This document shows positions 60,354-64,000 of a DNA stretch of 64,000 bases, in pieces (the stretch's first letter is position 1; every line of letters begins with the position of its first letter). This DNA comes from Azophilus sp965215035. GTDB lineage: Bacteria; Pseudomonadota; Gammaproteobacteria; Pseudomonadales; Azotimanducaceae. Position numbers and translations under genes: made by a program. The notes beneath the pieces were generated by a model. That model did not search any database, was not told the origin of the DNA, and saw only the letters and a program-made list of their open reading frames with translations. The stretch lies in NCBI GenBank assembly GCA_965215035.1, contig OZ244040.1, positions 868,001 through 932,000 of the forward strand, written 5' to 3'.

Positions 60354-61472
60354 ATGAATTTCGAGTTCTCTGATGAACAGAAGCTGCTCCGCGACCAAGC
60401 TCGCGGGTTTCTGGCGGAGCATTGCCCTATGGGCAGGGTGCGCGAGGCGCTGGAGGGCCGCGGGGCGTTCGACATGGAGCTCTGGCGCAAGGTGGCGGAT
60501 ATGGGTTGGACCGCCACGGTCGTGCCCGAGGAATTCGGCGGGCTTGGGCTTTCCTACCTGGAACTGGTGGTTGTTGCCGAAGAGTTGGGCCGCGCGGTGG
60601 CGCCGCTGCCCTTCTCTTCCTCGGTTTACCTGGCGACCGAGGCCCTGCTCATGGCCGGCAGCCGGGAACAGAAACAGAAATGGCTGCCCGGGCTGGCGGC
60701 GGGCGATGTCATCGGCACCTTCGCTCTGGCCGAGGGGCCGGGGCGCGCCACCCCCGCCGGTTTGCGCACGACGGCTGTAGGTGGCGCGCTGAACGGCGGC
60801 AAGGTCGCCGTCGCCGATGGCGATATCGCGCAGCTCGCCGTGGTGGTCTCGGCCAGCGATTCCGGCGATGGCGCCAGCCTCAACCTGGTCGAGTTGGATC
60901 AGGCGGGTGTTACCCGCACGCCGCAGCGCACCCTGGACTTCTCCCGCAGTCATGCGCGTCTCGATTTCGCCGACGCGGCCTGTGAGCCGCTGGGTGCGCC
61001 GGGCAGTGGCTGGGCCGCGACCGGCAGGCTTCTCGACCGCGCCGCGGTGCTGTTTGCCTGGGAGCAGGTGGGCGGTGCCGATGCCGCCCTGGAGATGGCC
61101 AAGGAATACGCCATGGGCCGGTACGCCTTTGGCCGGCCGATCGCCTCCTACCAGGCCATCAAGCACAAGCTGGCGCACGCCTACGTTAACAACACCCTGG
61201 CACGTTCCAACTGCTACTACGGTGCCTGGGCGCTCAATACCGATGCTCCGGACCTGCCCGTGGCCGCTGCCACGGCCCGGGTCTCGGCAACCCAGGCCTA
61301 CTACTACGCATCCAAGGAAAACATCCAGACCCACGGCGGCATGGGCTACACCTGGGAGTTCGACTGCCAGTTCTTCTACCGGCGCGCCAAGCTCCTGTCC
61401 GTCAACATTGGCAGCGAGGGGCAGTGGCAGGACAAGCTCATAACCGCCGTCGAGCAGAGTAACGTGGCCTGA
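60354..61472 (+). CDS. Acyl-CoA dehydrogenase, first of a pair
   Basis: A 372-aa acyl-CoA dehydrogenase-fold protein. YAFGRPIASYQAIKHKLA (FAD/dimer contact) and the C-terminal block IQTHGGMGYTWEFDC are clear. ATG 60354 follows gaggga. It is 19 bases upstream of a second such gene, the arrangement of heteromeric dehydrogenases that oxidise bulky, steroid-like acyl-CoAs. The split of catalytic and FAD roles is inferred. Confidence 0.88.
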   Translation: MNFEFSDEQKLLRDQARGFLAEHCPMGRVREALEGRGAFDMELWRKVADMGWTATVVPEEFGGLGLSYLELVVVAEELGRAVAPLPFSSSVYLATEALLMAGSREQKQKWLPGLAAGDVIGTFALAEGPGRATPAGLRTTAVGGALNGGKVAVADGDIAQLAVVVSASDSGDGASLNLVELDQAGVTRTPQRTLDFSRSHARLDFADAACEPLGAPGSGWAATGRLLDRAAVLFAWEQVGGADAALEMAKEYAMGRYAFGRPIASYQAIKHKLAHAYVNNTLARSNCYYGAWALNTDAPDLPVAAATARVSATQAYYYASKENIQTHGGMGYTWEFDCQFFYRRAKLLSVNIGSEGQWQDKLITAVEQSNVA

Positions 61473-61491
61473 CAGCAGGCAGGAGGCAACA

Positions 61492-62706
61492 ATGGATTTC
61501 AAAGACACCCCCCAGGAAGCCACGTTTCGTGAACAAGCGCGTGCGTGGCTTGCGGAGAACGTGCCGGTCGAAGACGAGTTTGCGGGATTGGACGAAATGG
61601 CCCGTTCCAAGCTGTGGCAGAAGCGCAAGTACGATGCCGGCTGGGCCTGTATTCGCTGGCCAAGGGAATACGGGGGCCGCGGCGCAAGCGCCATGGAGCA
61701 GGTGATTTGGAACCAGGAAGAGGCCAGGTACCCGAACCTGCCGGGCGCCGTATTCAGCATCGGTCAGGGCATGGCAGCACCCACCCTGATGTCCTGGGCG
61801 AAGGAGGAGCAGAAGCGCCGCTACCTGCCGAAACTTGCCAGCGGCGAGGAGATCTGGTGCCAGCTTTTCAGCGAACCGGCCGGTGGCTCCGACCTCGCGG
61901 CGCTGCGCACCAAGGCGGAGCAGCAGGGCGATGAGTGGGTCATCAACGGCCAGAAGATCTGGACCTCCGGCGCACACTACGCCGACTACGGCATTCTGGT
62001 GGTGCGTACCGACCCCAACGTGCCCAAGCATAAGGGGCTTTCCTACTTCTTTCTTTCCATGCATTCCCCCGGCATCGAGACCAAGCCCATCAAACAGCTT
62101 TCCGGCGACTCGAACTTCAACGAAGTGTATTTCACCGACGTGCGCATCCCCGACGCGCAACGTCTCGGCGCCGTGGGCCAGGGTTGGCAGGTCTCCATCA
62201 CCACCCTGATGCACGAGCGGGCCGCAATCGGTGGCGGCGGCGGTGGCGGAGACTTTCATACACTCCTCAAGCTGGCACAGACCGTCACCATCGACGATCG
62301 CCCGGCCATCGAGGATTCCGCCGTGCGCGCCAAGCTGGCCGATTGGTACTGCCGGCGGGCCGGGCTCAAGTACACCGGCTACCGGACGCTCAGCGCACTC
62401 TCCCGGGGCGATACGCCGGGGCCGGAAAATTCCATCGGCAAGCTGGTCGGCGCACCCATGGCCCAGGATATGGCCTCTTTCGCCATGGATCTCATGGAAA
62501 TGTCGGGGGCTGTCTGGGATGCCGACTACTCCGCACCGTCGGGCCTGTTCCCCACCAACTTTATGGCGATCCCCGGCATGCGGATCGCCGGCGGCACGGA
62601 TGAGATCATGGCCAACATAATCGCCGAAAGGGTGCTAGGCATGCCCCAGGAGCCGAGGCTGGACAAGGGTATTCCCTTCAACAAGGTGCCCACCGGGGCA
62701 AGTTAG
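61492..62706 (+). CDS. Acyl-CoA dehydrogenase, second of a pair
   Basis: A 404-aa acyl-CoA dehydrogenase. QLFSEPAGGSDLAALRTKA, QKIWTSGAHYADYGILVVR and IAGGTDEIMANIIAERVLG are the FAD-binding and C-terminal blocks. A Gly-rich loop (GGGGGGGDF) sits near residue 246. It shares an operon with the preceding dehydrogenase; aggaggc lies just before the ATG. Confidence 0.9.
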   Translation: MDFKDTPQEATFREQARAWLAENVPVEDEFAGLDEMARSKLWQKRKYDAGWACIRWPREYGGRGASAMEQVIWNQEEARYPNLPGAVFSIGQGMAAPTLMSWAKEEQKRRYLPKLASGEEIWCQLFSEPAGGSDLAALRTKAEQQGDEWVINGQKIWTSGAHYADYGILVVRTDPNVPKHKGLSYFFLSMHSPGIETKPIKQLSGDSNFNEVYFTDVRIPDAQRLGAVGQGWQVSITTLMHERAAIGGGGGGGDFHTLLKLAQTVTIDDRPAIEDSAVRAKLADWYCRRAGLKYTGYRTLSALSRGDTPGPENSIGKLVGAPMAQDMASFAMDLMEMSGAVWDADYSAPSGLFPTNFMAIPGMRIAGGTDEIMANIIAERVLGMPQEPRLDKGIPFNKVPTGAS

Positions 62707-62901
62707 CGCCGACCGGCACCGACTTTCGTCGCCAGCGAATCAAGGCGGCCACTCCCTGCCGCTCCGCCCGGGCGACAGCGACGGCCATAGGCGGATCGAC
62801 GACTGCACCGAGGCTCCTGAAGAGCGAAAGATGCCGCCGACCGGGCAACGGCGATGGCCATGGGCGGGGCCCGCAAACCGGGCCACGGCCCGGTCACAAC
62901 C

Positions 62902-63297
62902 CTATAGGGCTAGAACTCCCTGCCACAGCGCTACGCCACCCAGGATGATCGTCACCAGCAGCGTCCCGATGGCACCCACGGCCCGCAAGGGTTGGCTTGA
63001 ACCGTCGTGACGGAGCCCAATGGGATGAGCGATGCGGGCCAGCACCAGGATCACGCCCAGGACATGCAGGAGGATGTGGTTACCGCCGTTCGCCTCGACG
63101 ACCCCCATCAGAATCAGCGCCAAGGGTACCTGTTCGGTGAAGTTGCCGTGCCGCCGGATGGCTGTGGCGAGTTCCATATTGTCGCCGTGCAGTATCCAAA
63201 TGCCGGCCTTGCCGCGCATCGCGCCGACCTTGAACATGAGATAGATGCCTATCGCCACGAGGATTGCAGCGTAGAGGGCAGTTATCGCAAACATCAT
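62902..63297 (-). CDS. MAPEG-family membrane protein
   Basis: A 131-aa four-helix membrane protein of the MAPEG superfamily (glutathione-linked or eicosanoid-type). RIAHPIGL and the central IRRHGNFTEQVPLALIL are the family blocks. AAGGAG lies 8 bases before ATG 63297; a longer upstream frame runs through a degenerate repeat and was discarded. Confidence 0.87.
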   Translation of the reverse strand: MMFAITALYAAILVAIGIYLMFKVGAMRGKAGIWILHGDNMELATAIRRHGNFTEQVPLALILMGVVEANGGNHILLHVLGVILVLARIAHPIGLRHDGSSQPLRAVGAIGTLLVTIILGGVALWQGVLAL

Positions 63298-63661
63298 GAT
63301 GGGGACTCCTTGTGATCGGCGGCAATTGTGCTGGCGCGGCGGCGTGCGAACAAGCGCTTTCCCGCCAGCGGCACACGTTGCGCCAAGGGTCGGGACGACC
63401 GCGCCGAACGGGAGGAAACCAACCAAATTCGCGCATGCGCCGCGCCCACCCGCCAAACCTTTGCGGCTCGCGCCAGCGCCCATGCCCATGGGAGCAGCAA
63501 GGCAAACTCGCCCGGCGTTCGGCGGATGCGTGCGGTGCGCCGGCTCGAAGGCCGTCCACGCAAGCAAACGATAGGAGAATTTGATGGGATGGTCCGCCCC
63601 GTTTCATTCGCACGGCCTCGAAGGCCACAATGAGCTTCTCTATCGACAAACGGAACAGATC
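63298..63661. other. Intergenic region with a diverged copy of the 189-bp repeat
   Basis: Bases about 63430-63560 resemble the units at 38344-39060 (cgccagcgcccat, ggcgttcggcgg, tgcggtgcgcc), with many differences. No gene is supported before the IS110 remnant. Confidence 0.6.
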
Positions 63662-63817
63662 ATGACCGACATTAGACGAGTTGGCATCGATTTGGCCAAG
63701 AAGATTTTCCACCTGACCGCGGTCGGTGAGGACGGCGAGGTGGTGGAACGCAAACGCTTTCGCTCCATAATAGAAGGAACCGCCGCTCGGACTTTGTGCC
63801 GTCAAGAGCGGGTATAA
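63662..63817 (+). pseudogene. IS110-family transposase fragment
   Basis: MTDIRRVGIDLAKKIFHLTA followed by VGEDGEVVERKRF is the N-terminal DEDD-type start of IS110 transposases (catalytic Asp in GIDLAK). The similarity stops after about 37 residues, and the frame ends at 63817 instead of running for about 330 residues. It is a dead remnant. Confidence 0.8.
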
Positions 63818-63842
63818 CACCGCGGATTTAAGGAGAAGAAAA

Positions 63843-64000
63843 CTGGACATTCACGGCAGTTGTGCGCCTCGGTTCGAGGCGGTGCGGGCAGCCTTTGCGG
63901 AGAATTTCGCAGAGCGGGGCGAAGTGGGTGCCTCCGTTGCGGTGAGCCTGGAGGGCGAATACGTGGTCGATCTTTGGGGCGGGTACCGGGACCGGGCCGC
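63843..64000 (+). CDS. Serine hydrolase / beta-lactamase-fold esterase, 5' part only
   Basis: The first 52 codons of an EstB-like serine hydrolase (PRFEAVRAAFAENFAERGEV, then VDLWGGYRDR). No ATG or GTG precedes the conserved start; CTG 63843 lies 7 bases after AGGAG (63831-63835), so a CTG start is proposed. The active-site SxxK is beyond the window. Confidence 0.7.
   Translation, partial: MDIHGSCAPRFEAVRAAFAENFAERGEVGASVAVSLEGEYVVDLWGGYRDRA

Noticed and set aside
60165..61760. 531-aa minus-strand frame opposite the acyl-CoA dehydrogenases
   Set aside because: It covers two well-supported plus-strand genes and shows no domain.
1..64000. tRNA or rRNA genes
   Set aside because: Reading by eye gave no cloverleaf with a TTC-A-T loop and CCA-compatible end; a covariance scan would be needed to exclude them.

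Overview
The window reads as chromosomal DNA of a GC-rich, uncultured-type gammaproteobacterium. The gene order pilT - ruvX - yqgE(algH) - tonB - gshB, an EF-P with the EpmA-type lysine loop, a Syd protein and a ribosomal THX peptide all point to Gammaproteobacteria. Short interspersed repeats are frequent. I recognised no tRNA, rRNA or CRISPR array.

Layout. (1) 1-2163: an SDR and a KstD-like flavoprotein, minus strand. (2) 2632-12505: an iron-linked cluster of a TonB-dependent receptor, two imelysin lipoproteins, two di-haem DUF1111 oxidoreductases and a DUF1513 protein. A shared palindromic motif precedes the receptor and the first imelysin gene. (3) 12878-20737: an exported hypothetical protein, an acyl-CoA synthetase, a SnoaL-like protein, two tandem Lrp/AsnC regulators, EF-P, a membrane protein and a Rieske oxygenase. 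(4) 20936-35799: a defence island read as one tightly overlapped operon. It holds an AbiEi/AbiEii pair, a 1755-aa DEAD/DUF1998 helicase with a nuclease-like C-terminus, a DrmD-like SNF2 helicase and an Eco57I/DrmMI-like DNA methyltransferase. The methyltransferase carries fifty perfect CCGAG units, followed by three different copies of its C-terminal module in three reading frames. (5) 36105-41070: pilT, ruvX, yqgE, tonB, gshB, with a 189-bp tandem repeat array between yqgE and tonB. (6) 41295-54465: syd, an FMN hydroxy-acid dehydrogenase, an EF-hand/ECF sigma/anti-sigma/metal-sensor operon, mtnA with a class II aldolase, a GNAT, a SIS isomerase, a second ECF sigma with an anti-sigma/bactofilin-like fusion, then GH20 and a NahK-like kinase. 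(7) 54746-64000: nitroreductase, M20 amidohydrolase, THX, an MBL protein coupled to NAD synthetase, a paired acyl-CoA dehydrogenase operon, MAPEG, an IS110 remnant and the start of a serine hydrolase.

How the genes fit together. The strongest candidate for an undescribed system is the defence operon. It resembles DISARM class 1 (DrmD plus methylase) but the separate DrmA, DrmB and DrmC appear replaced by one Druantia-DruE-sized helicase/DUF1998/nuclease protein. Its methylase looks phase-variable. CCGAG is 5 nt, so each unit gained or lost changes frame, yet the tract encodes the same stop-free pentapeptide in all three frames. The number of units therefore chooses which downstream C-terminus is attached. 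As sequenced, the frame gives a truncated tail. Loss of one unit would fuse the core to a nearly complete C-terminal module.
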